DNA from: Flavobacterium sp. KMS
GTDB lineage: Bacteria > Bacteroidota > Bacteroidia > Flavobacteriales > Flavobacteriaceae
NCBI RefSeq assembly: GCF_000813005.1
Contig: NZ_JSYP01000008.1
Location: forward strand, 1-64,000
Length of the DNA: 64,000 nucleotides
Reading direction: 5' to 3'
Shown: one piece after another, positions 51,815 to 61,889 of the stretch
How the letters are laid out: each line of letters begins with the position of its first letter
Numbering within the stretch: position 1 is the stretch's first letter
Notes under the pieces: model-generated
What the model saw: only the letters and a program-made list of their open reading frames with translations
The model's database searches: none
What the model was told of the DNA's origin: nothing
Made by a program: the position numbers and the translations under genes

Positions 51815-52002
51815 AACATATTGTTGACTACAAAGCAGTTAAAAATTAAAATACTTTCAGTTTTATAAAAAACTCACCTAAAAACTGATTGCAGGCACTG
51901 CAAATATTGTTAATTAAATTGTTCACAACAATTCCCTCCTTCCCCACATAACAAAAACATGTTGCCTAAATTTATAATAGGCTAATATCAAAAAAATAAA
52001 GT

Positions 52003-53400
52003 ATGCAATTAAGCAACGAAGAAGAAGATTATAACCTATCCCTATCCAAATTTGAGTCTATGTTAAAAACTAACAAAGTACTCTTTTTTGATTCAGAAGA
52101 ATTTGAAGAGATTATCCTTCATTATCTGGACATAGGCAAGGCTAATTTAGCAAAAAAGGCCTTAAAACTAGCACTAGATCAACATCCTAAATCTACAGGC
52201 TTAAAATTAGTACAAGTAGAGATGCTGGTGTATGACGACAAACTCGAAATAGCCGAAAAGCTTTTGAACGAGTTGTACGCAATCGAACCTAACAACGAAG
52301 AAATTTACATCCAGAAAGCAAACATCTATTCTAAAAGAGATCAACACGAAAAAGCAGTCGAATTACTTAAAATTGCTTTAGAATACACAGATGATTTTGC
52401 CGACGTGTACAATTTAATCGGTATGGAATATCTTTTTATGGATAATCTTGAAATGGCAAAAGATAGCTTTATCAAATGTCTGGAAGAAGATTTAGAAGAC
52501 CAATCGGCCTTATACAACGTAGTATATTGTTTTGAGTTTTTAGATCAAAATCAAGAAGCAATTACCTATTTAAATCAATACATAAACAAAAATCCTTATA
52601 GCGAAATCGCTTGGCATCAGCTAGGACGCTTGCATTATGGCGTAAAAGAATATGAAAGCGCCATCCGTGCGTTTGATTATGCAACCTTAATCGACGATGA
52701 GTTTCTTGGTGCATTCATGGAAAGAGCCAAAGCTTACGAACGTTTAAAACAATATGCCGAAGCAATAGAAAGCTACAACCGTACCATCGAACTAGATGAT
52801 GCAACATCGTATGCATTATTAAGAATAGGAAAATGTTACGAGAAACTAGGCAATAAAGCTTTAGCGCTAAAATATTACAATAAAACTGTACATGAAGATC
52901 CACTTTTAGACAAAGGATGGATTGCCATAACCGACTTTTATGTACGCCAAAAAAACTTCCAGAAAGCATTGTTCTTTGTTAATAAAGCATTAGCAATCGA
53001 CAATCAAAACCGTTTGTATTGGAAACGCTATGCGATGATAAACAAACAAATGAACTTTTTTGAAGAAGCAGAATTTGGTTACCGAAAAGCAGTCGAATTT
53101 GGTGATCATGCACTAGACACCTGGTTGTTCTGGACAGATATCCTTCAGTTTTTGGGCGAATTCGAAAGCGCAATTCAAACATTATTGCAAGCAACTGAAT
53201 ATTTCCCAGAAGAAAATGAAATCGAATACCGTTTAGCAGGATTGTATTTTATGATACAAGACAATACTAAAGCCAAATTTCACTTAAGTAATGGATTACG
53301 ATTAAATTTTGACAATTATATTTTAATCGAAGACCTATTTCCAGTGGTTTGGACTAAAAAAACGGTGCAAAATTATATTACAAAACATAAAAAACAATAA
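52003..53400 (+). CDS. Tetratricopeptide-repeat protein
   Basis: A 465-residue soluble protein built of TPR units along its whole length (for example EEIYIQKANIYSKRDQHEKAVELLKIAL, SEIAWHQLGRLHYGVKEYESAIRAFDYAT, SYALLRIGKCYEKLGNKALALKYYNKT). No signal peptide or enzyme domain; the N-terminus is acidic. TPR arrays are protein-binding scaffolds; the partner is unknown. Its stop overlaps the aroE start by one base (TAATG), so translation is coupled. Confidence 0.93.
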   Translation: MQLSNEEEDYNLSLSKFESMLKTNKVLFFDSEEFEEIILHYLDIGKANLAKKALKLALDQHPKSTGLKLVQVEMLVYDDKLEIAEKLLNELYAIEPNNEEIYIQKANIYSKRDQHEKAVELLKIALEYTDDFADVYNLIGMEYLFMDNLEMAKDSFIKCLEEDLEDQSALYNVVYCFEFLDQNQEAITYLNQYINKNPYSEIAWHQLGRLHYGVKEYESAIRAFDYATLIDDEFLGAFMERAKAYERLKQYAEAIESYNRTIELDDATSYALLRIGKCYEKLGNKALALKYYNKTVHEDPLLDKGWIAITDFYVRQKNFQKALFFVNKALAIDNQNRLYWKRYAMINKQMNFFEEAEFGYRKAVEFGDHALDTWLFWTDILQFLGEFESAIQTLLQATEYFPEENEIEYRLAGLYFMIQDNTKAKFHLSNGLRLNFDNYILIEDLFPVVWTKKTVQNYITKHKKQ

Positions 53401-54149
53401 TGATTCATATTTTAAAAAGGCGTTTTGGCTTATTAGGAAAAAATATTAGTTACTCTTTTTCAAAAGGTTATTTTACCGAAAAATTCAACGACGAACATTT
53501 TAAAGGATGTAGTTATGAGAATTTTGATATTCCGGAAATTAACTTTTTTACAGCATTAATAAAAAACAATCCCGATTTAAAAGGATTGAATGTAACGATT
53601 CCTTACAAAGAACAAATACTACCTTTTTTAGATAAACTATCAAAAAAAGCCACATTAATCGGTGCTGTAAATACAGTGAAATTTACCAAAACAGGAAAAT
53701 TAAAAGGATACAACACCGATTATTATGGTTTTAAAAAATCATTAAAACCTTTATTGCAACCACATCACAAAAAAGCATTGATTTTAGGTACAGGTGGCGC
53801 TTCTAAAGGAGTTGCTTTTGCATTAGACGAATTAGGGATTTTATACACCTTTGTTTCTCGCGAAGCCAAAGAAAACATCATAGATTATAATTTAATCAAC
53901 GCTACAACTTTTGATAATTACCAAATTATAATCAATAGTACACCCGTTGGTACAAGCCCAAATATTGAAGCTTATCCAGCAATTCCGTACGAGTTTTTTA
54001 CAAAAAAACACATCGCTTACGATTTAATCTATAATCCTGAAGAAACTACATTTCTTAAAAAAGCAAAAGAAAACGGAGCCGTAATAAAAAACGGATACGA
54101 TATGCTTATTTTTCAAGCCGAAAAAGCCTGGAAAATATGGAATAAATAA
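53400..54149 (+). CDS. aroE: Shikimate dehydrogenase
   Basis: A 249-residue enzyme, slightly short but complete. Shikimate-site residues are in LGKNISYSFSKGYF (Ser pair) and GLNVTIPYKEQ (catalytic Lys); KGYNTDYYGF supplies the Asp. The NADP-binding loop is LGTGGASKGVAFAL, and NGYDMLIFQAEKAWKIW is the usual C-terminal helix. It reduces 3-dehydroshikimate in aromatic amino-acid synthesis. It is coupled to the TPR gene upstream. Confidence 0.96.
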   Translation: MIHILKRRFGLLGKNISYSFSKGYFTEKFNDEHFKGCSYENFDIPEINFFTALIKNNPDLKGLNVTIPYKEQILPFLDKLSKKATLIGAVNTVKFTKTGKLKGYNTDYYGFKKSLKPLLQPHHKKALILGTGGASKGVAFALDELGILYTFVSREAKENIIDYNLINATTFDNYQIIINSTPVGTSPNIEAYPAIPYEFFTKKHIAYDLIYNPEETTFLKKAKENGAVIKNGYDMLIFQAEKAWKIWNK

Positions 54150-54249
54150 AATACTTACAGAAATAATATTAAAGACTACAATTGCAAGATTGTGGTCTTT
54201 TTTGTTTTACGACTATTCCGAAGCCTCTCGCTTAATTGAACGCTGATTT

Positions 54250-54384
54250 TGAACGCGGATGACACGGATTCGCTTAGGCGAAGACGCGGATAAAAACGGA
54301 TTTTAAGAATAACAAGTAGAATCCGTTTTTATCCGCGTTTTTACTTTTGTAAATCCGTGTCATCCGCGTTCCTTTTTTCTAGAC
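54250..54384. repeat. Gene-less family B inverted-repeat pair, short spacer
   Basis: Left arm 54250-54305, right arm 54320-54374, spacer of 14 bp, ending CTAGAC at 54379-54384. Same arm sequences as at 11245-11917 and 20609-20771. It fills most of the 355-bp gap between aroE and the GH1 gene. Confidence 0.75.
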
Positions 54385-54504
54385 TATAGCGAAACATAAC
54401 AACACAACCATTAATTGCCGTTTTTTAATACTAACATAACACCATAAAATAATCACTTAACCTTAATACTCTAGCTTTGTTTCTGTTAAACAGATAAATA
54501 AAGT

Positions 54505-55908
54505 ATGAATATATTTTTAAAAGTACTCGTTGTAATAGCAATACTATATCTTCTTATAACTATTTATCTTTCTATAAAATACCCCGTTATAAGTTGGGAT
54601 TGGACTAAGAAAAATACAAATGATTTAAACTTCCCTAAAGATTTTCATTGGGGAACGGCAACAGCCGCTCATCAGGTCGAAGGTGGACATACGAATAGTA
54701 ATTGGTCTTGGTGGGAAAATCAAAAAAATAAAGATGGTAAACCCCGCATAGATAATGGTGACAAAGCTGGACTTGCCACAGATCATTGGAACTTATATCC
54801 CAAAGATATCGAACTCATGCAGGAACTAGGCGTTAACTCCTATCGTTTCTCCTTATCATGGAGCAAAATAAACCCCGAAGAAGACAAATTTGACGAAAAA
54901 GCAATTCAGCATTATTCAGATGTAATTGATAGCTTATTAGCCAAGAAAATCATCCCAAACATCACATTACACCATTTTGAAGAACCGCTTTGGTTTATGA
55001 ATAAAGGAGGATTTGAAAAAGAAGAAAATAACAGTTATTTTTTATTATTTGTAAAAACTGTTTTTAATAGATATAGTAATCGGGTTACTTTTTGGACAAC
55101 ATTTAATGAAATTAATGTGTACACCAATTTGGCTTTTATGTCAGATATATTTCCTCCAGGCAAAAAGAACTCTAAAATTGCTGGGCAAGTTTTAAAAAAC
55201 ATCCTAATTGCGCATACTCAAGCTTACAAAATACTGAAAGCTTTACCAAATGGCAAGGAATCTCAAATAGGTATTGTAAAAGACATTTTCTTTTTTGAGC
55301 CTAAAAACAGATGGAATTTACTCGATTGGATTGGAGCTTTGGTTGCCAATGATAATTTTAACAATTCATCATTGAACTTTTTTGAAACTGGGAAATATCA
55401 TTTTGGCGTTCCGTTTGAAGCCAATGTAAATTACATTGATAGAGATGCTCCCAATACAATCGACTTTATGGGGCTTAATTACTATTCTCATTATGCTACA
55501 ACTTTCAAATTTATAGAACACGAAAAAATGTTTTCGCCAGTAGCAGGCGAAGAAATGACCGACATGGATTATACTGTTTATCCCGAAGGAATTTACAGAG
55601 CCATAAAACGAATGTCACAAATCAAGAAGCCAATTATTATTACCGAAACAGGTATTGCCGATGCCAAAGATAACAGGAGAAGTTTATTTATAGAAAGAGA
55701 ATTATATGCCATATCCGAAGCTATAAAAGATGGTTATGATGTAAGAGGATATTACTACTGGTCACTAATCGATAATTTTGAATGGAGTTTAGGATATGAC
55801 AAAAAATTTGGATTATTCACGGTAAATCTTGAAACGCAAGAAAGAAAATTAAAAAATGGAGGCAAAACTTATCAGACAATTGCAAAACGTTTTTCGAACA
55901 TAAAATAG
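54505..55908 (+). CDS. GH1-family beta-glycosidase with N-terminal membrane anchor
   Basis: A 467-residue enzyme. Unlike the usual cytoplasmic GH1, it begins with a hydrophobic segment (about residues 3-22) without a clear cleavage site, so it is probably anchored. The catalytic acid/base is E202 in TTFNEIN (usual form NEP) and the nucleophile is E381 in ITETGI (usual form TENG). FHWGTATAAHQVEGGH, YRFSLSWSKINP and YYYWSLIDNFEW are standard. It cleaves beta-glucosides or related sugars; the exact one is open. Confidence 0.93.
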   Translation: MNIFLKVLVVIAILYLLITIYLSIKYPVISWDWTKKNTNDLNFPKDFHWGTATAAHQVEGGHTNSNWSWWENQKNKDGKPRIDNGDKAGLATDHWNLYPKDIELMQELGVNSYRFSLSWSKINPEEDKFDEKAIQHYSDVIDSLLAKKIIPNITLHHFEEPLWFMNKGGFEKEENNSYFLLFVKTVFNRYSNRVTFWTTFNEINVYTNLAFMSDIFPPGKKNSKIAGQVLKNILIAHTQAYKILKALPNGKESQIGIVKDIFFFEPKNRWNLLDWIGALVANDNFNNSSLNFFETGKYHFGVPFEANVNYIDRDAPNTIDFMGLNYYSHYATTFKFIEHEKMFSPVAGEEMTDMDYTVYPEGIYRAIKRMSQIKKPIIITETGIADAKDNRRSLFIERELYAISEAIKDGYDVRGYYYWSLIDNFEWSLGYDKKFGLFTVNLETQERKLKNGGKTYQTIAKRFSNIK

Positions 55909-56113
55909 CTCTAAAACCAACTTTAGACAAAAAAATTCAAAATATTTTAAATATTCTACACTAATCTCAATCTCTTTTATCTCCTCAAAAACAACCCATT
56001 AGTAAGAATTTTAAACATAAACACACTATAAATAAGGGATTTATTTTGTAGTTCCGAACACCTTTACTATCTTTCGCTCTAGATTTAAAGTAAAAACCTT
56101 ATACATTGACAAG

Positions 56114-58129
56114 ATGTTAGAAGAAAAGAATGATAACCTGCAAGATGCAGATGGAAAATTAGAAAATGGATCTGCAAATTCTGCTGAAAACAGTGAGACA
56201 ACTTCGGTTGAAATTATTGAAAATGAAGCAGAGAACATTGTGCCTGAATCTGAAAATACAATAACTCTTTCTGAGGAAGAATTATCGAATACAGAAGCTG
56301 TTGCTGAAACTCAAAATCAGACAGCACTAGATGCAATAACCAATTCTAATGCTGAAGAAAGTGAAGACGAAACTCTAAAAGAGCGTCACGACCTTCCGAT
56401 GCAAGATTATAATACTTTTTCGCTTGACGAACTTGTTGCTGAACTAAAAAAATTAGTTTCTTCAGACAAAGTTATGTCTGTAAAAGAGCATATTGAAGAA
56501 ATAAAGAAATCGTTTTTACTACAGTATAATCATCTTATCGAAGAAAAAAGAGAAGAATTTAATGCTGAGAATCAAGATCCAAATGAAGAATTTCAATATC
56601 ATTCTCCATTAAAAACGAAGTTCGATGAATATTACAATATATTCAGAAATCATCGAAATGCACATTTTAAAAATCTACAAACCAATCTAAAATCAAATTT
56701 AGAAAATAGACTGGCTATTGTTGAGGAATTAAAAGAGCTTATTAATCCGCAAGAAAACATAAAAGATACTCTTAAACATTTTAATGAATTAAGAGAAAGA
56801 TGGAAAAATGCTGGTTCTATCCCAAAAGACAAGTACAATCACGTATGGAATAACTACCATTTTCATGTAGAGAATTTTTATGATTATTTGCATTTAGATC
56901 GTGAAGCCAGAGATTTAGATTTTAAACACAATCTTGAACAAAAACAAAAAATTGTAGCTCGCGTAGAAGAATTAGTTAATGAAGCTGATGTAAGCAAAGC
57001 GTTTAGAGAATTACAAGATTTACATAGAATCTGGAAAGAAGATATCGGTCCAGTTTCTAAAGAACACCGTGATGAGATATGGAATAAGTTTAGTGAATTA
57101 ACTAAAAAAATCCATGATAAACGCGAAGTTTTGTTTGAGAACATTAGAGGTTCAGAACTTGAAAATCTAGAAGTTAAGAAAAATATTATTGCACAAATCG
57201 AAGTTCTTGCTACCGAAAAGGTAAATACACACGCGCTTTGGTTGTTACAAATAGAAAAAGTAGAAGCTTTACGCTCTGCATTCTTCGCAGCAGGAAAAGT
57301 TCCTTCGGATGTAAACGAAGCTACTTGGACTGCATTTAAAACTGCCGTTAGAAACTTTAATACTTTTAAAAATTCATTTTATAAAGACATTAAGAAGGAT
57401 CAAAACGACAACTTAAATAAAAAAATGGCTCTTGTTGCCAAAGCCAAAGAATTACAAGAAAGCACCGATTACGAATCGACTACTCCTGTAATGAAAAAGA
57501 TTCAGGAAGAGTGGAAACAAATTGGTCATGTTCCTAGAAAATACTCTGATAAAATCTGGAAAGAATTTAAAGATGCTTGTAATAGTTATTTTGATAAATT
57601 AAAAGAGCACAAAAACGAAGAAAATGGTGATGAAGTAGCTGCATTTGATAATAAAAAAGCTTACTTAGAAACTATTCGTGAATTCCAACTTACTGGAGAT
57701 CACAAAACAGATCTTGATGCTATAAAATTACATATCGAGACATGGAAAAACTTCGGAAAAGTACCATTTCCTAGACGTCATATCGAAGGTAAATTCAATA
57801 AGATACTAGATGCGCTTTTTGAAAAATTAAGCTTAAGCAAAAAAGAAACAGAAATGATTCGATTTGCTAATAGAATCGATAATTTATCAGAAAGTAATGA
57901 TACTAGAAAATTAGACAATGAGAAAATTTTCTTAATGCGTAAAATTGAAGAAGTTCAAAATGAAATTTTCCAATTAGAAAACAACATTCAGTTCTTTACT
58001 AATACTAAAAATGCCAAGAAAGAAAACTCAATAGTTCTGGAAGTTCGCAAAAACATTGCGCTTCACAAAGAAAGTCTTGATGTTTGGAAAGAAAAATTAC
58101 ACCAATTAAGAAATTTAGACAACCACTAA
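56114..58129 (+). CDS. DUF349-repeat protein
   Basis: A 671-residue protein. Residues 1-95 are acidic and Ser/Glu/Asn-rich, probably disordered. Then five DUF349 units follow at about 80-residue steps, each with a W-K-x-x-G-x-[IV]-P core: WKNAGSIPKDKYNHVWNNY, WKEDIGPVSKEHRDEIWNKF, AFFAAGKVPSDVNEATWTAF, WKQIGHVPRKYSDKIWKEF and WKNFGKVPFPRRHIEGKFN. The end is coiled-coil-like. Family function is unknown in bacteria; there is no signal peptide. A terminator follows directly. Confidence 0.93.
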   Translation: MLEEKNDNLQDADGKLENGSANSAENSETTSVEIIENEAENIVPESENTITLSEEELSNTEAVAETQNQTALDAITNSNAEESEDETLKERHDLPMQDYNTFSLDELVAELKKLVSSDKVMSVKEHIEEIKKSFLLQYNHLIEEKREEFNAENQDPNEEFQYHSPLKTKFDEYYNIFRNHRNAHFKNLQTNLKSNLENRLAIVEELKELINPQENIKDTLKHFNELRERWKNAGSIPKDKYNHVWNNYHFHVENFYDYLHLDREARDLDFKHNLEQKQKIVARVEELVNEADVSKAFRELQDLHRIWKEDIGPVSKEHRDEIWNKFSELTKKIHDKREVLFENIRGSELENLEVKKNIIAQIEVLATEKVNTHALWLLQIEKVEALRSAFFAAGKVPSDVNEATWTAFKTAVRNFNTFKNSFYKDIKKDQNDNLNKKMALVAKAKELQESTDYESTTPVMKKIQEEWKQIGHVPRKYSDKIWKEFKDACNSYFDKLKEHKNEENGDEVAAFDNKKAYLETIREFQLTGDHKTDLDAIKLHIETWKNFGKVPFPRRHIEGKFNKILDALFEKLSLSKKETEMIRFANRIDNLSESNDTRKLDNEKIFLMRKIEEVQNEIFQLENNIQFFTNTKNAKKENSIVLEVRKNIALHKESLDVWKEKLHQLRNLDNH

Positions 58130-58150
58130 ATCTATTAAAAGTTTATAAAT

Positions 58151-58186
58151 AAAAAGAGCGATAAAATTAATTATCGCTCTTTTTTT
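58151..58186 (+). terminator. Terminator after the DUF349 gene
   Basis: A 14-bp stem (AAAAAGAGCGATAA and complement, 6-nt loop) with T residues after it. Confidence 0.9.
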
Positions 58187-58202
58187 GTTTTATATTTTAA
58201 TG

Positions 58203-58318
58203 TTTAACCGCAAAGGGCGCTAAGGTTTCTCTACATAATGTCGAAAAACCGCAAAGTTCGCTAAGCCTTGTATTCTTTGCGAACTTTGCGTAAATCTTAG
58301 CGTGCTTTGCGGTTAAAT
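58203..58318. repeat. Family C nested palindromic repeat, copy 5
   Basis: Outer arms TTTAACCGCAAAG and CTTTGCGGTTAAA; inner arms CGCAAAGTTCG and CGAACTTTGCG. The 116 bp lie between convergent genes. Confidence 0.78.
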
Positions 58319-58331
58319 TTATATCCAAATC

Positions 58332-60650
58332 CTAATTTATAAATGCTTTTAAAAGTGGGCAATTATATTGCTTGAATGTTTTTGTTGTACTATACACAGA
58401 ATAAAAATCTGTAATTTCTTTTCCTGATTTAAAAGCTGTAAGATTAGCGGATGAAATATCAGAATTTCGATAATAATCATAATAATTACATTCGAAAATC
58501 ATTAAACTAGCCACTGCCTTTTCTTCTTTATTTTTAGACAATTTCAATGCCTTTTCATAATACATTTTAGCCAGCGTACATCGATAATAATTTGAATTTT
58601 GATACATCATCTCAGCATCATAATTATTTCCTCCATATATATAATCAGAATCCGTTTCTCCAATTCTAGAAGACCAGTCATAAGCAAGCATCATCCAAGA
58701 ATTACCCCAATAAGAAACATTAAAATAAGCATGCGCTAATAGTAAATTGCTTGTGGCAGTATTCTCTTTTTTTAACTCAATTAATCTAGCTACAAATTCA
58801 GCTTTATTAAAACGATAACTAAACTTTCTTTCCTTAGCTTTTTGCAACACCTTCGGAACAAATGGATCTTCATTAAGATTATTTTTATACTCGTAGTTTT
58901 TCTGCCAGAAATTAGCGGGCATACTAGCAAAAACCTGATAGGCTATTGCTAAATTATTTTTCCTGAAAGCAATCGTTCCTTTTACATCTCTATAAAAATT
59001 TACATCTGGTGCCGTTGTTCCTGCACAAATGTATTTCTCAAACGGTGTTTTATCCTCTTTTTGATACAATTCAATCAGGTTATCCATATCCTCTAGAGTT
59101 GCATATCGCTCAAAGTAGCCAGTATATTCATAAAAAGATGGTGCATAATAATACCAAGAATCAGATGCTTCTTTTTTAAGATTAGATTTTAAAAATAATA
59201 AACCTGCTATCGCTTTATCTCCTTGTTTAGAAAACTCATCACTTGCAATCCGATACAAACTATATAAGTTTTTAAGTAAACTAACATCCTCTTCAACCAA
59301 ATCCTCTATTACATTAAAATATTTAAAGAGATTATTTTGGGTGTTTTTATCTTGTAAATTATCTTGTTTTAATGCCACAAGAGCCAACTGAATATTTTTT
59401 TGTAATTGGATTGAAACATTAGCATTAACAGAAATCATGTTGACATATTTTTTTCCCAAGTCTATTTCATCATCTATAAAACATAATTGAGCAATTGCCG
59501 ACGCAATAAAATCTTTCTGCTCTCCTGAAACTTCGTCATGAACATCAATTAAAAACTGTTTTAACTCTCTTAGATAAAAAATGTCTTTATTAAAATTATC
59601 TGCTTTGGCTTTTTCATAATTATCATACCAACTCATTTTATCAAAACTTACTGCCGGAATTTTATTAACGGAATATTTGGGAGTAAAAATCCAATCTTCA
59701 AGTTTGTTTATCTCTCTTTGAACTAAAAAACTAAAATAAATACTATTAGGGTCGAATTTATAGATTTGTTTTATAGTATTTAAGTCTGGAGCAGGATTAC
59801 GCAAACTTTCGATAATCAAAATCATGTTTCGTTCATCTTCATTCTTTGCCAATCTTAGTGTAGCCGCAGTTTGCTTAAAATTGTAATGCTGCATTACTGC
59901 AAATGATTTATCATCACAAGAAGCAAAAACTTTACTCAGTAAATAATTTTGAAGAGGAAAATCATCAATACATAAAGCTTTATAATACAATGCCCAAGAT
60001 GCTAAAATTGTATTATTATTGTTAGCAAAATAAGTATCGTATAAACGGATTACTTCGGCTTTGTCTGAGCTATAAAAACGATCTCTAAGAATAAGAAATG
60101 CATAACGTTGTTTTAAAAAAGGATCTTTGGCAGACAAAATCTTTTTATTATAATCACCTATTGCAACAGTGTTTACGTTTTCCGGATAACTGTTTATTCC
60201 GCTCCAAGATTCCCATTTAGAACTTGGAACATTATTATATTCTAATTTTTTAGCTAATACTAAATAGTCTAAGAAGGGTTTGTTTTTAAAACGCAACAAA
60301 GTTGCGATAAAAGTATTCTTTGCAAAAACTTGCTTTAATGTATTGGTTTGATAAGCTGCTTGGAATTTATCTGAATCTGTTTCGTATAAAATTGCATAAA
60401 TATCTGATGTAGAAACGTTTGCTCCTATTTTTTTCTGCCACTCAATACAATTTAATCCCTGATCTTTATTAGAAACCTGGCTAACCTCATGATAACTATT
60501 GGCTGAGTAACAAAAATAATGCAGTTTTAAGAACCCATCTCTTTCTGATTTAAACAAGGCTAAACGACTCGTTTCTGCCGATTCATACCATCCGCAAGCA
60601 AACGAAGCCTGAAAAATAAACAGTAAAACTAAACTACTGAAAACGCGCAT
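58332..60650 (-). CDS. Large exported helical protein, unknown (partner of 60634-61776)
   Basis: The start at 60650 (MRVFSSLVLLFIFQASFACGW) gives 772 residues with a clean signal peptide; ATGs at 60677 and 60734 are possible but lengthen the overlap and hide the signal. The mature protein starts CGWYESAETSRL. The rest is nearly all helical, with TPR-like stretches (LLLAHAYFNVSYWGNSWMMLAYDWSS; YYRCTLAKMYYEKALKLSKNKEEK). No known domain was recognised. It overlaps the upstream lipoprotein gene by 17 bp, so the two are translated as a pair. Confidence 0.7.
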   Translation of the reverse strand: MRVFSSLVLLFIFQASFACGWYESAETSRLALFKSERDGFLKLHYFCYSANSYHEVSQVSNKDQGLNCIEWQKKIGANVSTSDIYAILYETDSDKFQAAYQTNTLKQVFAKNTFIATLLRFKNKPFLDYLVLAKKLEYNNVPSSKWESWSGINSYPENVNTVAIGDYNKKILSAKDPFLKQRYAFLILRDRFYSSDKAEVIRLYDTYFANNNNTILASWALYYKALCIDDFPLQNYLLSKVFASCDDKSFAVMQHYNFKQTAATLRLAKNEDERNMILIIESLRNPAPDLNTIKQIYKFDPNSIYFSFLVQREINKLEDWIFTPKYSVNKIPAVSFDKMSWYDNYEKAKADNFNKDIFYLRELKQFLIDVHDEVSGEQKDFIASAIAQLCFIDDEIDLGKKYVNMISVNANVSIQLQKNIQLALVALKQDNLQDKNTQNNLFKYFNVIEDLVEEDVSLLKNLYSLYRIASDEFSKQGDKAIAGLLFLKSNLKKEASDSWYYYAPSFYEYTGYFERYATLEDMDNLIELYQKEDKTPFEKYICAGTTAPDVNFYRDVKGTIAFRKNNLAIAYQVFASMPANFWQKNYEYKNNLNEDPFVPKVLQKAKERKFSYRFNKAEFVARLIELKKENTATSNLLLAHAYFNVSYWGNSWMMLAYDWSSRIGETDSDYIYGGNNYDAEMMYQNSNYYRCTLAKMYYEKALKLSKNKEEKAVASLMIFECNYYDYYRNSDISSANLTAFKSGKEITDFYSVYSTTKTFKQYNCPLLKAFIN

Positions 60651-61776
60651 AATACCCGGATATGTTTTTGATGCCATAATCGTGGATGTATTTTTTATCA
60701 AAAGAAAAGAAAGTAACCTTTGTATGATTATCAAATGGTATTCTGTTTTTTATAATCGAAATCATTTTATTTATCTCCTCATCTGAAATTTTTTCAATTC
60801 TTATCTCATCCCCATTTCGCAAATACGTCTGCCCTATCAAAACATCATCTTGAAGTTGATATTTATTCTCTGCTACTTTTTTAAACCGTGTAGAATCTTT
60901 AACAAACTCTTCATAATCAGAAACGATACCTTTAAATTCATTTCCTCTAAAAACAACCGACCAGCTATATAAAGGTAATGCAATATCTAAATCCAGATCA
61001 TAATCACTATGTGTTATGTATTTTTCCAATTCATCACTTGTACCAATTGAGTTCTTCGTTTTATAATCATTAGGACTTGATAAATTGTAACACATTAATA
61101 ACCCACGATCTACAGGGGGAGTTCCTGCTTTTTCACAATATTTATATTGCCATAATCTTATGGTTGCAGATAATTGGGAACTTTTAAATTCTTTTTTAAC
61201 TTGTTGCAATAAATAAAAATAATTGTCCTTGGATTTTTCTGTCCAATCACAATCAATTAAAATCTCTTCAAAATTGGGTTTTAACTTAGCTAATTCAATT
61301 GCTTTTATGGAATCTAAATCTAATGCTTTTTTAATCTGCCCATTTTGCTTCCCATAATCTGAATATACAATAGTACTGGCTCTCTTATATGCCTTTTCTT
61401 TATTATAATTGAGTCCAATTTCTGTTATCCTTTTCTGGATTCTTCTGGCTAAACTATCTAATTGTACTTTATTTGCCTTCAAAACAACTTCATTAGTAAT
61501 AAAAACACTTGGCGTAATTTCTGGATTACTTTCATTCAGATCTATTCGGCTTATCGTTGCAACAGGAAGAGGTTCATTGGTATATGGATTCCAATCCACA
61601 TCAAAAAACCGAACATACATGTGTTTTACATTTAAATTCTTACAAATAGAATCTTCTTCTTTATCAAAATAAGCACTTGTTTTCCAATAACAAAAAGAAC
61701 GAACGACTTCTTTCTTTTCATCGCATCCAGAGCTATTTATTACCACAAACAACAGTATAATAATTAAGCTTTTCAT
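60634..61776 (-). CDS. Lipoprotein with TIM-barrel-like features, unknown (partner of 58332-60650)
   Basis: A 380-residue protein with lipobox NSSGC (Cys18). Alternating strands and helices and the phrases HMYVRFFDVDWNP, EEILIDCDWTEKSKDNYFYLLQQVKK and DLDIALPLYSWSVVFRG resemble a glycoside-hydrolase-like TIM barrel (DxDW-type strand ends), but no catalytic pair can be named. The tail of this gene overlaps the next gene start by 17 bp. As lipoprotein plus large exported partner, the pair may form one envelope complex. Confidence 0.65.
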   Translation of the reverse strand: MKSLIIILLFVVINSSGCDEKKEVVRSFCYWKTSAYFDKEEDSICKNLNVKHMYVRFFDVDWNPYTNEPLPVATISRIDLNESNPEITPSVFITNEVVLKANKVQLDSLARRIQKRITEIGLNYNKEKAYKRASTIVYSDYGKQNGQIKKALDLDSIKAIELAKLKPNFEEILIDCDWTEKSKDNYFYLLQQVKKEFKSSQLSATIRLWQYKYCEKAGTPPVDRGLLMCYNLSSPNDYKTKNSIGTSDELEKYITHSDYDLDLDIALPLYSWSVVFRGNEFKGIVSDYEEFVKDSTRFKKVAENKYQLQDDVLIGQTYLRNGDEIRIEKISDEEINKMISIIKNRIPFDNHTKVTFFSFDKKYIHDYGIKNISGYYARFQ

Positions 61777-61867
61777 TTTTTAATAATACTTACAATTTTA
61801 AAGCTAAAGTAATGCATAAAAGAATAAGGTTCTTTATTTTTTTTAAACAATTTTAAGTTTCGATTGC

Positions 61868-61875
61868 TACCTTTG
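61868..61875 (+). promoter_or_regulatory. -7 element of prmA
   Basis: TACCTTTG, an exact TANNTTTG, 14 bp before the ATG. Only a weak T-rich -33 region precedes it. Confidence 0.5.
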
Positions 61876-61889
61876 CAAAAAAAATAAAC

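Noticed and set aside
11245..58318. Dispersed repeats considered as a CRISPR array
   Set aside because: Copies are scattered between genes, differ in length and lack regular unique spacers; no cas genes are present.
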